DNA of 56,083 bases. Source: Atopococcus tabaci DSM 17538. Its GTDB lineage: Bacteria > Bacillota > Bacilli > Lactobacillales > Carnobacteriaceae_A. The stretch lies in contig NZ_AUCD01000007.1 of NCBI RefSeq assembly GCF_000429585.1, positions 1-56,083 on the forward strand. Reading direction: 5' to 3'. Made by a program: the position numbers and the translations under genes. Shown here in pieces: positions 7,581 to 15,706 of the stretch (the stretch's first letter is position 1; every line of letters starts with the position of its first letter). The notes beneath the pieces are model-generated. The model saw only the letters and a program-made list of their open reading frames with translations. It had not been told where the DNA came from and did no database searches.

Positions 7581-8777
7581 TTAATACTCCAATGCTTTCA
7601 ATTCTTCCAACGTCACGTCTTGTTCCACATACCCATCGACCATAAAGCCGCTTAAGTTGGAGAATTCCTTGAAGAAGGTGTCGTAAGCGGTCAAGTCGGA
7701 AGTGAAGTTGTCTTCGTTCAACTGCTCAATCAACGCTTTTGTTTTGGCCTGGGTGTCTGAATCCAATTCCCAGCTGTCCGGTCTCAAACGACCGACTTCA
7801 TCGTATTCAGGTTTGTCGCCGTAAATCATTTCCCGGTAGGTCCGGTCGATGTGCATGATCGGCGTTTCGTGCGTGCCTTTTTCTTCCATTACCTTGTACA
7901 GGCCGATGCAGTAAACTGGGAAAAACGGAATGACCGAGCTGGCTTTGGTGGTGACTGCAGTAGCCACAACGACTTGAGCTTTACCGTTGATATCTGCTAA
8001 CAAATCGTTGATGGTGTCCGCTTTTTTGTCCACATCCGCTTTCGCACGGCCAAGCGTGCCGCCGCCGTAATACGGGTGGTTCAGTTCGGTTCCCAAATAC
8101 GAATAATTGGTTGTCAACACGCCGTCCGCCAACACACCAGCTTCTTTCAAGGCTTCCATCCATAACTGCCAGTCTTCTCCGCCCATCACTTTGACGGTAT
8201 TCGCAATTTCCTGGTCGTCAGCGGGTTCCAGAGTTTCGGTGTAGAACGTTTCTTTTTGCATGTTGATGTTCGGGCCGACGACCGGCTCACCAATGGCTTT
8301 GATGGAAGACTTGTAAGTCTCTCCAGTATCCGGATCTTTCCGGACGCCACTTGCCAAACTGTAAACGACCAGGTCCACTTTTCCCCCGAATTCGTTTTTG
8401 ATGTACTCAATGACTTCTTGTTTGGTTTCATGACTGAAGGCATCCTGCACAAAGTTTTTGGCAATCAACCCTTCTTTTTCCGCTGCTTCCCGGAAAGCGA
8501 TGTTGTTGTACCAACCGGCAGTGCCGAGGTTTCGTTCGTTCTTCGGTCCTTTTTCAAACGAAACCCCGATGGTGTCTGCTCCAGCGCCGAAAGCCAGACT
8601 GATACGGGTCGCCAATCCGTAACTGGAAGACGCGCCGATGATCAAGACTTTTTTCGGACCTTTATATGTTCCTTTGCTTTTCACATAGTCAATTTCGTTC
8701 AATACTTCTTGTTTGCATCCGAGTGGATTCACACCTAAGGCGACATTTCCACGTACATTTTGCTTAAATTCCAACAT
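7581..8777 (-). CDS. fabV: Trans-2-enoyl-ACP/CoA reductase FabV
   Basis: 398 residues, the normal FabV length. It reduces trans-2-enoyl thioesters with NADH in the last step of fatty-acid elongation. The dinucleotide-binding motif is GASSSYGLATRISLAFG (48-64), with Glu75 in VSFEKG after beta-2 favouring NADH. The catalytic FabV pattern Tyr-(X8)-Lys is seen as Y237 GGGTLGRA K246. The C-terminal FabV-specific helices (PIMHIDRTYREMIYG, LSGFMVDGYVEQDV) are present. FabV is usually triclosan-insensitive compared with FabI. Single gene. A short out-of-frame ATG overlaps the region just before the fabV ATG, so initiation may be slightly complex. Confidence 0.93.
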   Translation of the reverse strand: MLEFKQNVRGNVALGVNPLGCKQEVLNEIDYVKSKGTYKGPKKVLIIGASSSYGLATRISLAFGAGADTIGVSFEKGPKNERNLGTAGWYNNIAFREAAEKEGLIAKNFVQDAFSHETKQEVIEYIKNEFGGKVDLVVYSLASGVRKDPDTGETYKSSIKAIGEPVVGPNINMQKETFYTETLEPADDQEIANTVKVMGGEDWQLWMEALKEAGVLADGVLTTNYSYLGTELNHPYYGGGTLGRAKADVDKKADTINDLLADINGKAQVVVATAVTTKASSVIPFFPVYCIGLYKVMEEKGTHETPIMHIDRTYREMIYGDKPEYDEVGRLRPDSWELDSDTQAKTKALIEQLNEDNFTSDLTAYDTFFKEFSNLSGFMVDGYVEQDVTLEELKALEY

Positions 8778-8923
8778 AATCCATTTTCCCCCAAAAAATT
8801 GTTATAGGAGTATCATATCAGAAAAAACCGTTCAAAAAGAATCCTTGTCTCAAAAAACGGAAAAATTAAAAAAATTCCAAGAATGCCTCAAATTTATTCC
8901 ATCCGCTTTCTTTATAAATGAAA

Positions 8924-8957
8924 AACCCTGCCAGTCTGTTTAGGAACTGGCGGGGTT
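8924..8957 (-). terminator. Terminator of the rhodanese gene
   Basis: AACCCTGCCAGT and ACTGGCGGGGTT (one G:U pair) form the stem. On the minus strand the hairpin is followed by a T-rich stretch. It lies within 10 bp of the rhodanese stop. Confidence 0.75.
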
Positions 8958-8962
8958 ATCGG

Positions 8963-9541
8963 TTAGTGGGAAGCTTCTTGGACGGCTTTTATTCCGCCTT
9001 CGATGACGGTCGGCTTGAAGCCCTTGGTGGCCAGATAAGAAGCCGCCGCGGTGCTGCGGTTGCCCGATCCGCAAAGGGTATAGATGTCTTTGCTGCTGTC
9101 CAGTGACGCGTGGTCGTGGAGCAAGTCTTCAAACGGGATGTTGACCAGATTTTTTTCAGGAGCCGGACGGGTGATTTCGTCGGGGTGTCTCACGTCCAGT
9201 AAAATATAGTCGTCTTCTTTCTCGAGAAACGCTGCAGCAGGAATGGTCGCTGTTGTCTCCAGGTTTTCCTGTGGAAGCTCGTCCGCCAGTACAAACCCAT
9301 CGATGTGGGTGAATCCCAACTCTTCGGCAAGAGTGGCCATTTCGTCCAGCTCAGCTTGTTGCTCACGGCTGATGACAAATACGACAGGATGGTCTGCATC
9401 AAGGTAGATGGCCGCATATTTTTTGAAGTTGCTGAGGTTCAAGTTCAAGGAACCCTTCAAGTGACCGGATTGGAACGCATGCTGCAGGCGGCTATCGACC
9501 AACTGCTGGTCTTTGATTTCAGAATAGTTCAATTTGTTCAT
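8963..9541 (-). CDS. Two-domain rhodanese-like protein
   Basis: 192 residues with two short rhodanese modules. The first (1-85: QLVDSRLQHAFQSGHLKGSLN) has no catalytic Cys and looks inactive. The second (100-192: YILLDVRHPDEI, YTLCGSGNRSTAAASYLATKGF, VIEGGIKAV) keeps the active-site loop with Cys157. The expected role is sulfur transfer or cyanide/persulfide handling in the cytoplasm, as there is no signal peptide. This inactive-active pairing is typical of thiosulfate sulfurtransferases, although both domains are short here. Preceded by GGAGG and followed by its own terminator. Confidence 0.85.
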   Translation of the reverse strand: MNKLNYSEIKDQQLVDSRLQHAFQSGHLKGSLNLNLSNFKKYAAIYLDADHPVVFVISREQQAELDEMATLAEELGFTHIDGFVLADELPQENLETTATIPAAAFLEKEDDYILLDVRHPDEITRPAPEKNLVNIPFEDLLHDHASLDSSKDIYTLCGSGNRSTAAASYLATKGFKPTVIEGGIKAVQEASH

Positions 9542-9728
9542 TTTCCGTGCCTCCTTAAAATAACAAGTTTTTATATAACCTCAGTATAATGGATAGAAGA
9601 GAGACAAAACAATCAGAATATTTTGTAATGGTACCCTGTGAACGTAAAATTTGAACAAGCAAGTTGTAAGGATTAAAATAAGGCATGAGAACGACGACCT
9701 TAATAAAAAGGCAGTTAGGAGCGAGCAT

Positions 9729-10617
9729 GTGATAAAATTTATGCGAAGGGTTCCGGTTGGCCGAATTTGTTTCGTATCGGTGGACCAAGTGAGGCTTTCT
9801 TCTCGAGTGCCGGGACAAATTATATTATGGGGTTGCTGGTCTTTGCTTCCGGAACAACGGTGAAGCTATCCAAAATCGGTAAACTCTTGAAACATCAGGG
9901 CTATTTGGTCCTCTTTAAAATCATTATTTCCATTGTGTTCGCCTACGCCTTTTTGTTCTTTTTCGGACTGGACGGCATTTGGGGGATTTCCGGATTGAGC
10001 TTTGTCTCCATCATTTTGTCTATCAATCCGGCCATCAATCTGTCCATCACAGACCAGTACGGCGACAAGGAAGATGCGGCCATCTATCCGTTTGCGGTGA
10101 TTCCGTCGCTGCCGGCCATTCCGCTCATCATCATGAGTACGTATGTGTACGGTGGTTTGGGAGATGTGGACTGGATGCCGGTCATTTCGGTTTTCCTGCC
10201 TCTTGCAGTAGGGATTCTTCTTGGAAATTTGGATGAAGACATGGCCAAGGTCTTTGGCGCCTGCATGCCGGCATTGTTGATTTTATTGGGGTGGCTTTTG
10301 GGACAGAGCATGAACCTCTTTTCCGCCATTCGAACCGGAGTGTCTGGAGTACTCGTGTCCATTTTGTTCATCATTCTGACCATGCCGGTAATAGATTTCT
10401 TTGAAACAAAAATTCTGCATTACGAAGGCTATTCGGGTATCGGCTTGAGCACCGTTGCGGGAGTGACGACGGCGGTCCCGGCGATTGTGCGTTGGCGCTG
10501 CCACAAGTGAGTGAGTATGTCGCTCCGGCTACTGCTCAAATCTTGACGGCAAGTATCATCACGAATATCCTGGCGCCGATTATCGTGCGGCGACTGTACG
10601 GAAAACGACACCATTAA
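9729..10617 (+). pseudogene. kdgT: 2-keto-3-deoxygluconate permease (KdgT), decayed
   Basis: The central frame (LFRIGGPSEAFFSS to VAGVTTAVPAIV) covers most of a KdgT-type 10-helix permease for the pectin breakdown product KDG. Two lesions are visible. Near 9765 the expected start (VIKFMRRVPVG from GTG 9729, AGGAG seven bases upstream) is joined out of frame to LFRIGG, with about 20 residues of the first membrane helix missing. Near 10489 a one-base deletion shifts the frame. The correct tail (ALALPQVSEYVAPATAQIL to LYGKRHH) continues in the other frame to TAA 10615-10617. The gene is therefore not functional. No kdgK/kdgA neighbours are seen. The beta-helix protein at 19275 is also a carbohydrate-type relic. 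Confidence 0.8.
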
Positions 10618-10707
10618 ATGAAACAGGAGATGGGAGATGGATGGAGCTCGGAAGAAGAGTCATCTGTTTCCCATTTTTTCTTACATACTGCGAGGTGGAG
10701 AAAAAAT

Positions 10708-11022
10708 ATGAGCAGAATCATGGATGAACACTTAATCTATGAAGTTTTATCGGTGGTTGAAGAAATTCCTTTGGGGAAAGTGGCCACATACGGGCAAATT
10801 GCCCGGTTGATCGGCAGGGAAAGGAACGCCCGGCTGGTGGGCCGCGTATTGAGCATGGCAGAATTTTATGGGGACTACCCTTGCCATCGCGTAGTGAACC
10901 ATGCCGGCAGACTGGCACCCGGCTGGATGGCACAACGACACCTGCTGGAAGAGGAAGGGGTACCGATGAAGGATGACACCCATGTGGACATCAAAGCCTG
11001 CCAGTGGGATGGGGACCTGTAA
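10708..11022 (+). CDS. MGMT-family DNA-binding domain protein (alkyltransferase-like)
   Basis: 104 residues, consisting only of the C-terminal methyltransferase/DNA-binding half of O6-alkylguanine-DNA alkyltransferases. Visible are IPLGKVATYGQIARLIG (wing helix), RLVGRVLSMA (helix-turn-helix with arginine finger) and YPCHRVV with the reactive Cys retained. Classical ATL proteins have Trp instead (PWHR), so this one may still accept alkyl groups, or may act as a lesion flag for nucleotide excision repair. The start at ATG 10708 is chosen because GAGGTGGAG precedes it. An ATG 90 bp upstream has no homology after it. The gene is followed 12 bp later by a damaged ybaK gene, probably in one operon. 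Confidence 0.82.
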   Translation: MSRIMDEHLIYEVLSVVEEIPLGKVATYGQIARLIGRERNARLVGRVLSMAEFYGDYPCHRVVNHAGRLAPGWMAQRHLLEEEGVPMKDDTHVDIKACQWDGDL

Positions 11023-11034
11023 GGAGAGGCAAAG

Positions 11035-11520
11035 ATGCTCGTTAACCTCGAGGAGTTTTTAACTGAACACGAGATTTATTTTGAACTGTACCGCCATGAC
11101 TCCATTTACACAAACGAAGATGCGGTGATCATGAAAGAAGCGAAAGGATTTACGGGAACGGAAACCAAAGCGCTCTTTCTGAAAGGGAAGTCGGGGCAGT
11201 ATTATTCATTTGTGACGTTCACGACGAAAAACACGGATTTCAAACGTCTGAAACAAGTGGTGGGGGAAAAGGTGGCGATTGTGAAACCGGAGGAGATGGA
11301 AAATCTCACCGGCCAAACAGCGGGCGCCGTCACGCCGTTGGGGTAGGAACGCTCGGTCCCGATCATTGTGGATGAGGAGCTGTTCAAGCAGGAAAAGCTG
11401 GTCTTTGCGCCGGCGCGGCCCGATCAAACCATGGTGATCTTGGCTCGTGATTTGAAACGGATTATTGATATACTGGGAAATGAGTTGTTTGTTTACAACG
11501 AGAAACAGAAGGAGGAATAA
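11035..11520 (+). pseudogene. YbaK/ProX-type aminoacyl-tRNA deacylase gene with in-frame TAG
   Basis: The frame opens MLVNLEEFLTEHEIYFELYR and carries the YbaK/ProRS-editing fold hallmarks: GFTGTETKALFLKGKSGQYY, then VGEKVAIVKPEEMENLTG and AGAVTPLG. A TAG at 11344-11346 follows PLG, where family members usually have Phe/Tyr. The same frame then stays open for 57 codons (ERSVPIIVDEELFKQ to NEKQKEE) and ends at 11520, overlapping the ribosome site of gloB. So one nonsense change separates it from a full-length 161-residue trans-editing deacylase. A truncated 103-residue product would lack the final beta strands. Sequencing error is possible. Confidence 0.75.
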
Positions 11521-11522
11521 AG

Positions 11523-12224
11523 ATGAAGATTCACCCAATCAAAGCTTTTTCTGACAACTACATTTGGCTCATGGAAGAAGGAGCAGCTGTCATCGTGATC
11601 GATCCAGGCGAAGCAAAAGGGGTCTTGGCTTACTTAGAAGAACAACAGCTGCAGTTGACTGCCGTTTTGTTGACGCACAACCACAACGATCATGTGGGAG
11701 GAGTCAAAGACGTGTTGGCCGAATACCCGGATACTCCGGTGTATGGACCGGAGGAAACAAAGGAATTGGCAGACCACATCGTCGGGGACGGCGATTCCTT
11801 TGAACTGCTGGGTCAACGTTTCGACGTCTTCAAAACCGCTGGACACACCGAAGGGCATATCAGCTATTTAACGGAAGCCGTTCTTTTCTGCGGTGATGCG
11901 TTGTTTTCAGGGGGATGCGGCCGGGTCTTCACAGGCGACTACCAAGCGCAATACGATGCCTTGCAGAGATTCAACCGCTTGAATGACGACGTGCAGGTGT
12001 ACGCGGCTCACGAGTACACGCAGACGAATCTGCGCTTTGCCCATTCGGTGCAGCCGTCCAACGAGAAAGTTTTTGAGGCGTTGACCCGAGTCGAGGAGTT
12101 GCGCAAACAAGACGTGCCTACCTTGCCGTCCAACATCGGCCGGGAAAAAGAAATAAACCTCTTTCTACGAGCAGAGACACTGGAAGAGTTTATCCAGCTG
12201 CGTCAGGCGCGGGATGATTTTTGA
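11523..12224 (+). CDS. gloB: Hydroxyacylglutathione hydrolase-type metallo-beta-lactamase (glyoxalase II)
   Basis: 233 residues. It hydrolyses S-lactoylglutathione to lactate and glutathione, completing the glyoxalase pathway. Two-metal ligands are visible: THNHNDH (H52, H54, D56, H57), AGHTEGH (H108), FCGDALF (D125) and AAHEYT (H163). The C-terminal substrate-binding part (PTLPSNIGREKEINLFLR) fits GloB, and length is close to the usual 250. The ribosome site AGGAGG lies in the last codons of the ybaK frame, so the two genes are translationally adjacent. The nearby VOC protein at 4521 could supply glyoxalase I. Confidence 0.9.
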   Translation: MKIHPIKAFSDNYIWLMEEGAAVIVIDPGEAKGVLAYLEEQQLQLTAVLLTHNHNDHVGGVKDVLAEYPDTPVYGPEETKELADHIVGDGDSFELLGQRFDVFKTAGHTEGHISYLTEAVLFCGDALFSGGCGRVFTGDYQAQYDALQRFNRLNDDVQVYAAHEYTQTNLRFAHSVQPSNEKVFEALTRVEELRKQDVPTLPSNIGREKEINLFLRAETLEEFIQLRQARDDF

Positions 12225-12250
12225 CAGATGCATCCATTTTAACCGGCTGC

Positions 12251-12278
12251 TTGACATATGAAATAAATGGAGTACAAT
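12251..12278 (+). promoter_or_regulatory. Sigma-A promoter of the riboswitch-pfeT unit
   Basis: Perfect -35 TTGACA (12251-12256) and -10 TACAAT (12273-12278) with a 16-bp spacer. Transcription should start near 12285, about 40 nt before the riboswitch aptamer. Confidence 0.8.
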
Positions 12279-12321
12279 AAATGTATGGTAGTTCAACGTT
12301 TCACAATCAAAAACATAAACC

Positions 12322-12425
12322 ATCTGAACAGGCGGTGAATCCCGGAGATTCATGCAGCCGGGCCACCGGATGCGTGGCAGCAGAGTGATGCGGAAGGCAC
12401 ACCTGTGGGACAGTACTTACTGTTC
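12322..12425 (+). promoter_or_regulatory. NiCo (czcD-type) metal-sensing riboswitch aptamer
   Basis: The leader contains the conserved blocks of the czcD/NiCo motif in order: an AGGCGGTGA start with a short hairpin (TGAATCCCGGAGATTCA), then TGCAGCCGGGC, a second hairpin (GCCACCGGATGCGTGGC), a third around AGAGTGATGC, and the closing TGTGGGACAG. Outer pairing GAACAG (12326-12331) with CTGTTC (12420-12425) can close the junction. This class binds Co2+/Ni2+ and has also been reported to respond to Fe2+. It sits directly before a P1B-4 ATPase, the expected partner. The identification is from remembered consensus; a covariance-model search would settle it. Confidence 0.8.
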
Positions 12426-12443
12426 TATGGGTATGCCTTTTTT
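12396..12443 (+). terminator. Riboswitch expression platform: intrinsic terminator
   Basis: GGCACACC plus TGTGGGACAGTA can pair with TACTGTTCTATG plus GGTATGCC around a CT loop (several G:U pairs), followed by T6 at 12438-12443. The 5' arm of this stem is the 3' part of the aptamer, including the conserved GGGACAG. Metal-bound aptamer and terminator are therefore mutually exclusive, which predicts a metal-induced ON switch. Confidence 0.8.
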
Positions 12444-12467
12444 ACATATCAAAAGGGGAGATGCAAC

Positions 12468-14336
12468 ATGTTCACTTATTTGAGAACCACACGGCCGGGC
12501 CAATTCTTGGTCATCGGCATCCTGTTTACCATACTCGGGTTCGTAGCCGGCGGCATATACAGTCGCTTGGCGTTTTATGCAGCGATTTTTTTCTTGGGAT
12601 TCTTTGCAGCCAAGCAAGCCATGGTGGAGACAGTAACATCCAAATCGCCAAATGTAGATTTATTGATGATTTTGGCGGCTCTCGGCGCAGTCGTCATCAA
12701 CTATGAATCGGAAGGGGCTATGCTGCTGCTGATTTTTGCCGGGGCGGAATTTTTGGAGAACTTCGCCACCGACAAATCTACGAATGCCATCAAAGAGCTG
12801 ATGGCCCATGTCCCGTCTGTCGCCCAAGTCCTGCAGGCGAATGGCGAAGTGGTTGAAGTACCCACAGAGGAGTTGAAAATCGGGGACATTGCGGTGGTGT
12901 CCAAAGGAGCGCAAATTCCGATTGATGGCCTCATTGACCGGAAAACGCAAATCAATGAGGCTGCGTTGACGGGAGAATCGCTGCCGGTTGAGAAAACGGA
13001 AGGAGACGAAGTGTTTGCCGGAACGTTGAATGAAGGCAACGCATTTCATTTGACTGTCAACAAAACAAGCGATCAAACAGTGTTTTCGAATATCATCCGC
13101 ATGGTGGAAGAAGCTCAGAGCCGTCCTTCTAAAATTTCTAAATTCATCGACCGATTTGAAAAGCAATACGTGATCGGTGTGTTGATTGCGGTGCCGCTGT
13201 TTATTTTCGCTTTGTACTTCTTCAGCAATTTCGCGTTTGAAGATGCTTTTTACCGCGGAATGGTTCTGCTGACGGTAGCCAGCCCATGTGCATTGGTAGC
13301 TTCCGCCACCCCGGCTACGCTGAGCGCCATCAGCAACGGAGCGAAAAACGGGGTTTTGGTGAAAGGCGGCGCTGCCATGGAAGCTTTGGCCACAATGGAA
13401 ATATTGTACAGCGACAAGACCGGCACGCTCACTTTTGGAGATTTTCAGGTGATGGAATATCAGATACCTGAATCCGTCCTCCCGGAGGTGGTGTTCATGG
13501 AACAACAGTCCACGCATCCGATTGCCAGAGCGATTGTGCAACAGTTCAGTGACTTGAAGTTGGATGGTATCGATCAAACGGAACCGGTCGAAGAAATTCC
13601 GGGTTCCGGGTTAAAGAAAGGCGCCATCAAAGTGGGGAAACCTTCCGCCTTTGACGGTTTCCATGATGAACATCAGTACCGTAGCAAAACGACAGAAGAT
13701 CATACCACTGTTCTTGTGGCAGAGGGACAAAACATTGTAGGGTATATCGCTTTGAGTGATCAAATCCGTCCTGAAGCGATTGAGGCGGTTGACGGCTTTC
13801 AAGAAGAAGGCATTCAGGTAGAATTGTTGACCGGGGACAACCAAGCGGTGGCGGAAAAGGTGGCGGGTGAAGTAGGCGTGGATGCTTTTGCGGCCGCGTG
13901 TCTGCCCGAGGATAAAATCAACTTCATTTTACGAAGCCAAGAAGACGGGCAAGTTGTGGGGATGGTCGGAGATGGAATCAATGACGCGCCGGCGTTGGCC
14001 ACTGCTGACATCGGAGTGGCGATGGGCAGCGGCTCTTCGGTGGCGATGGAATCCGCGGATGTGGTCATCGTGAAAAATGATTTGATGAAGCTGCTTTACA
14101 GCTACCGTTTGAGTCATCGGTTGAACACCATCATCAAGCAAAATGTGGTTTTTGCCGTCGGGGTGATTGTCGTATTGATCGTGTTGAACCTTCTTGGGTA
14201 TTTGGATTTGCCGGCCGGCGTAGTGTTCCACGAAGGCTCGACCATTCTGGTGATTCTAAACGGGCTGCGCTTGTTGAGAATGGAGGACAAGTCGGCAGCG
14301 GCTCAACCCGCTGGAGAAAAGCCCGTACAAATTTGA
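12468..14336 (+). CDS. pfeT: P1B-4 metal-exporting ATPase (PfeT/CoaT-like; Fe(II)/Co/Ni efflux)
   Basis: 622 residues. A heavy-metal P-type ATPase without an N-terminal metal-binding domain. Motifs: TGES (168-171), ASPC with metal-site SPC (272-274), phosphorylation DKTGT (316-320), HP (350-351), GDGINDAP (501-508), and HEGST in the last membrane part (588-592). SPC plus HEGS(T) marks the P1B-4 class, which exports Fe2+, Co2+ and sometimes Ni2+/Zn2+. B. subtilis PfeT (formerly ZosA) belongs here. The NiCo riboswitch in the leader independently points to Co/Ni/Fe. Start ATG 12468 is preferred because AAAGGGGAG precedes it. An in-frame ATG 63 bp upstream would lie inside the riboswitch terminator. 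Confidence 0.9.
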   Translation: MFTYLRTTRPGQFLVIGILFTILGFVAGGIYSRLAFYAAIFFLGFFAAKQAMVETVTSKSPNVDLLMILAALGAVVINYESEGAMLLLIFAGAEFLENFATDKSTNAIKELMAHVPSVAQVLQANGEVVEVPTEELKIGDIAVVSKGAQIPIDGLIDRKTQINEAALTGESLPVEKTEGDEVFAGTLNEGNAFHLTVNKTSDQTVFSNIIRMVEEAQSRPSKISKFIDRFEKQYVIGVLIAVPLFIFALYFFSNFAFEDAFYRGMVLLTVASPCALVASATPATLSAISNGAKNGVLVKGGAAMEALATMEILYSDKTGTLTFGDFQVMEYQIPESVLPEVVFMEQQSTHPIARAIVQQFSDLKLDGIDQTEPVEEIPGSGLKKGAIKVGKPSAFDGFHDEHQYRSKTTEDHTTVLVAEGQNIVGYIALSDQIRPEAIEAVDGFQEEGIQVELLTGDNQAVAEKVAGEVGVDAFAAACLPEDKINFILRSQEDGQVVGMVGDGINDAPALATADIGVAMGSGSSVAMESADVVIVKNDLMKLLYSYRLSHRLNTIIKQNVVFAVGVIVVLIVLNLLGYLDLPAGVVFHEGSTILVILNGLRLLRMEDKSAAAQPAGEKPVQI

Positions 14337-14342
14337 ATAGAT

Positions 14343-14377
14343 AAAAACAAGGCCGAAAGTTAGGCCTTGTTTTTTTC
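14343..14377 (+). terminator. Intrinsic terminator after pfeT
   Basis: AAAAACAAGGCC pairs with GGCCTTGTTTTT around GAAAGTTA, followed by more T. It closes the metal-efflux unit. Confidence 0.88.
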
Positions 14378-14465
14378 TTTTGGGGTTAAAAAGTGAAACG
14401 GGTGACTTGTTCGCCGCCATCCTCGTCGATTCCATTCAGTGTTGCACTTATTCGTACAATTCATT

Positions 14466-14598
14466 ACAAAGAAAAAATGAGTTACAATTCTTTGGCAATG
14501 AGGACACTACTATTCAACAAAGAATCGCCCCAGTCTTATTTCTTTGTTGAAAACAGTCTCCCTATTTGACAAAGAAATCTGTTTCAAGAATTCTTTGT
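14466..14598. repeat. Intergenic alternating-hairpin cassette, locus A (word ACAAAGAA)
   Basis: The word ACAAAGAA occurs at 14466, 14517 and 14569. Its reverse complement TTCTTTG(T) occurs at 14488, 14540 and 14591. Unit period is 51 then 52 bp. Each pair can form a hairpin with a 14-15 nt loop, and neighbouring pairs can also fold with the alternative partner. Spacers between arms are not conserved inside this locus. It lies between the pfeT terminator and the promoter of the flavin cluster. The same word with the same 51/52 spacing recurs at 43424-43557. Confidence 0.8.
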
Positions 14599-14716
14599 GT
14601 TCGCCGAAGCTTGAAAACGAACTATAAGTAGTGAGTATTGCTCAGCGCCCTTTTATAATAAATTCACAAAATATACAAAGACAAAAGCGAAAATATATAA
14701 AATTTTATATATGTTG

Positions 14717-14745
14717 TTGACAAACCTGGTATATAGGCATACAAT
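14717..14745 (+). promoter_or_regulatory. Consensus promoter of the flavin cluster
   Basis: TTGACA (14717-14722), 17-bp spacer, TACAAT (14740-14745). It is a near-ideal sigma-A promoter about 70 bp before the regulator gene, and the only clear promoter for the four-gene cluster. Confidence 0.85.
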
Positions 14746-14813
14746 CAAGATGCTTAGTAATGTGAATTCAGTAACATGAAAAGGGCTGTTAGTTGACGGA
14801 AGGCGGGTTGAGC

Positions 14814-15704
14814 GTGAACATTGAACGGTTTGTCGAAGCGCGCAAAGCTTTGGGCATGTCGCAAAGCGAATTAGCGGAAGACATTTGTACGCAGGCCACA
14901 TTGAGCCGTTTTGAAAACAACGGCAAAGTCCCCAATCTAAAAATCCTCATTCAACTTTGTAACCGGCTCAATTTGCCTCTGGGAGAGCTGTTTCCCCGGG
15001 TGGGAGTGAAATATTCAGAAACAATTGAAAAGATGAATCAAGTGGAGTTCTTCTTGATTACGAGTGAGTATACCCAAGCGGCTGAGCTGCTGCAGACTGT
15101 TTCTATCCCTGAAGTGGAGGAAGCCCGTCTTTCTATGCGGCACCATTACTTGAACGGTTATATCATGATTTTCCAAAACCGCCCGGTGACCGACATATTA
15201 TTTGTCTTTGACCAGATTTTGCTGGCGGAAGAAACTGAAGAAGCGAAGATTTTCCGGTTGCTCGCTTATACCGGGATCGGCATGGTGTATTCACGGGAAG
15301 GAGACCAAGAAAAAGCGGAGTTTTACTTCAACCGCGTGTTGGAAAAGATTTATAGTTACCCCACAGTCACACTTGAGGATACATGGCGTGTGTTGAATAT
15401 TGTGTTTCAGTGCGGAGTGTTTTATTCGACCATTGAAGAGTTGGACGTCAGCAATGCATTGTTGAAATATGCCGTCTCTATTTGCTCAGATAATCACGTG
15501 ACGTATTACCTTGCCCGGGCTGCTATTCAATTAGCAAAAAATGCCATCCGTCAAAGAAAATCGAAAGAAACCATCTTGGAACTTATCTATGACGCCCGCG
15601 CGTATTCCAAAATCAATCGAAACCAAGTTGCGTTGAGCGAGCTGGCTGCTCTGGAAGAACAAGTCACATCAGGTGCGTCAAAGGTTGAAAAAAGGGAGGA
15701 TTGA
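14814..15704 (+). CDS. HTH (XRE)-TPR transcriptional regulator, Rgg/PlcR-like
   Basis: 296 residues from GTG 14814. An N-terminal Cro/C1-type helix-turn-helix (MSQSELAEDICTQATLSRFE, then KVPNLKILIQLCNRL, about 15-60) is followed by a helical repeat domain of TPR type (about 75-280), the layout of Rgg/MutR and PlcR-family regulators that usually bind short peptides. No small peptide gene is seen next to it. It is the first gene of the flavin cluster, overlapping the ApbE start region, and probably controls it. GTG 14814 has GGAAGGCGGG upstream. A TTG 21 bp earlier is an alternative start. Confidence 0.82.
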   Translation: MNIERFVEARKALGMSQSELAEDICTQATLSRFENNGKVPNLKILIQLCNRLNLPLGELFPRVGVKYSETIEKMNQVEFFLITSEYTQAAELLQTVSIPEVEEARLSMRHHYLNGYIMIFQNRPVTDILFVFDQILLAEETEEAKIFRLLAYTGIGMVYSREGDQEKAEFYFNRVLEKIYSYPTVTLEDTWRVLNIVFQCGVFYSTIEELDVSNALLKYAVSICSDNHVTYYLARAAIQLAKNAIRQRKSKETILELIYDARAYSKINRNQVALSELAALEEQVTSGASKVEKRED

Positions 15705-15706
15705 AT

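Noticed and set aside
9555-9818. 87-codon minus-strand frame between the rhodanese and kdgT genes
   Set aside because: No ribosome site, no homology, and it overlaps the start of the kdgT remnant.
12405-12467. Upstream ATG at 12405 as the start of pfeT
   Set aside because: The extra 21 residues would be encoded inside the riboswitch terminator; ATG 12468 has a proper AAAGGGGAG ribosome site.
12660-13577. 305-codon minus-strand frame opposite pfeT
   Set aside because: The P-type ATPase motifs prove the plus strand is coding; the antisense frame has no recognisable domain.
14466-14598. CRISPR array
   Set aside because: Repeats are 8-bp words alternating in orientation at about 26-bp half-periods, not 24-37 bp direct repeats with unique spacers, and no cas genes are in the window.
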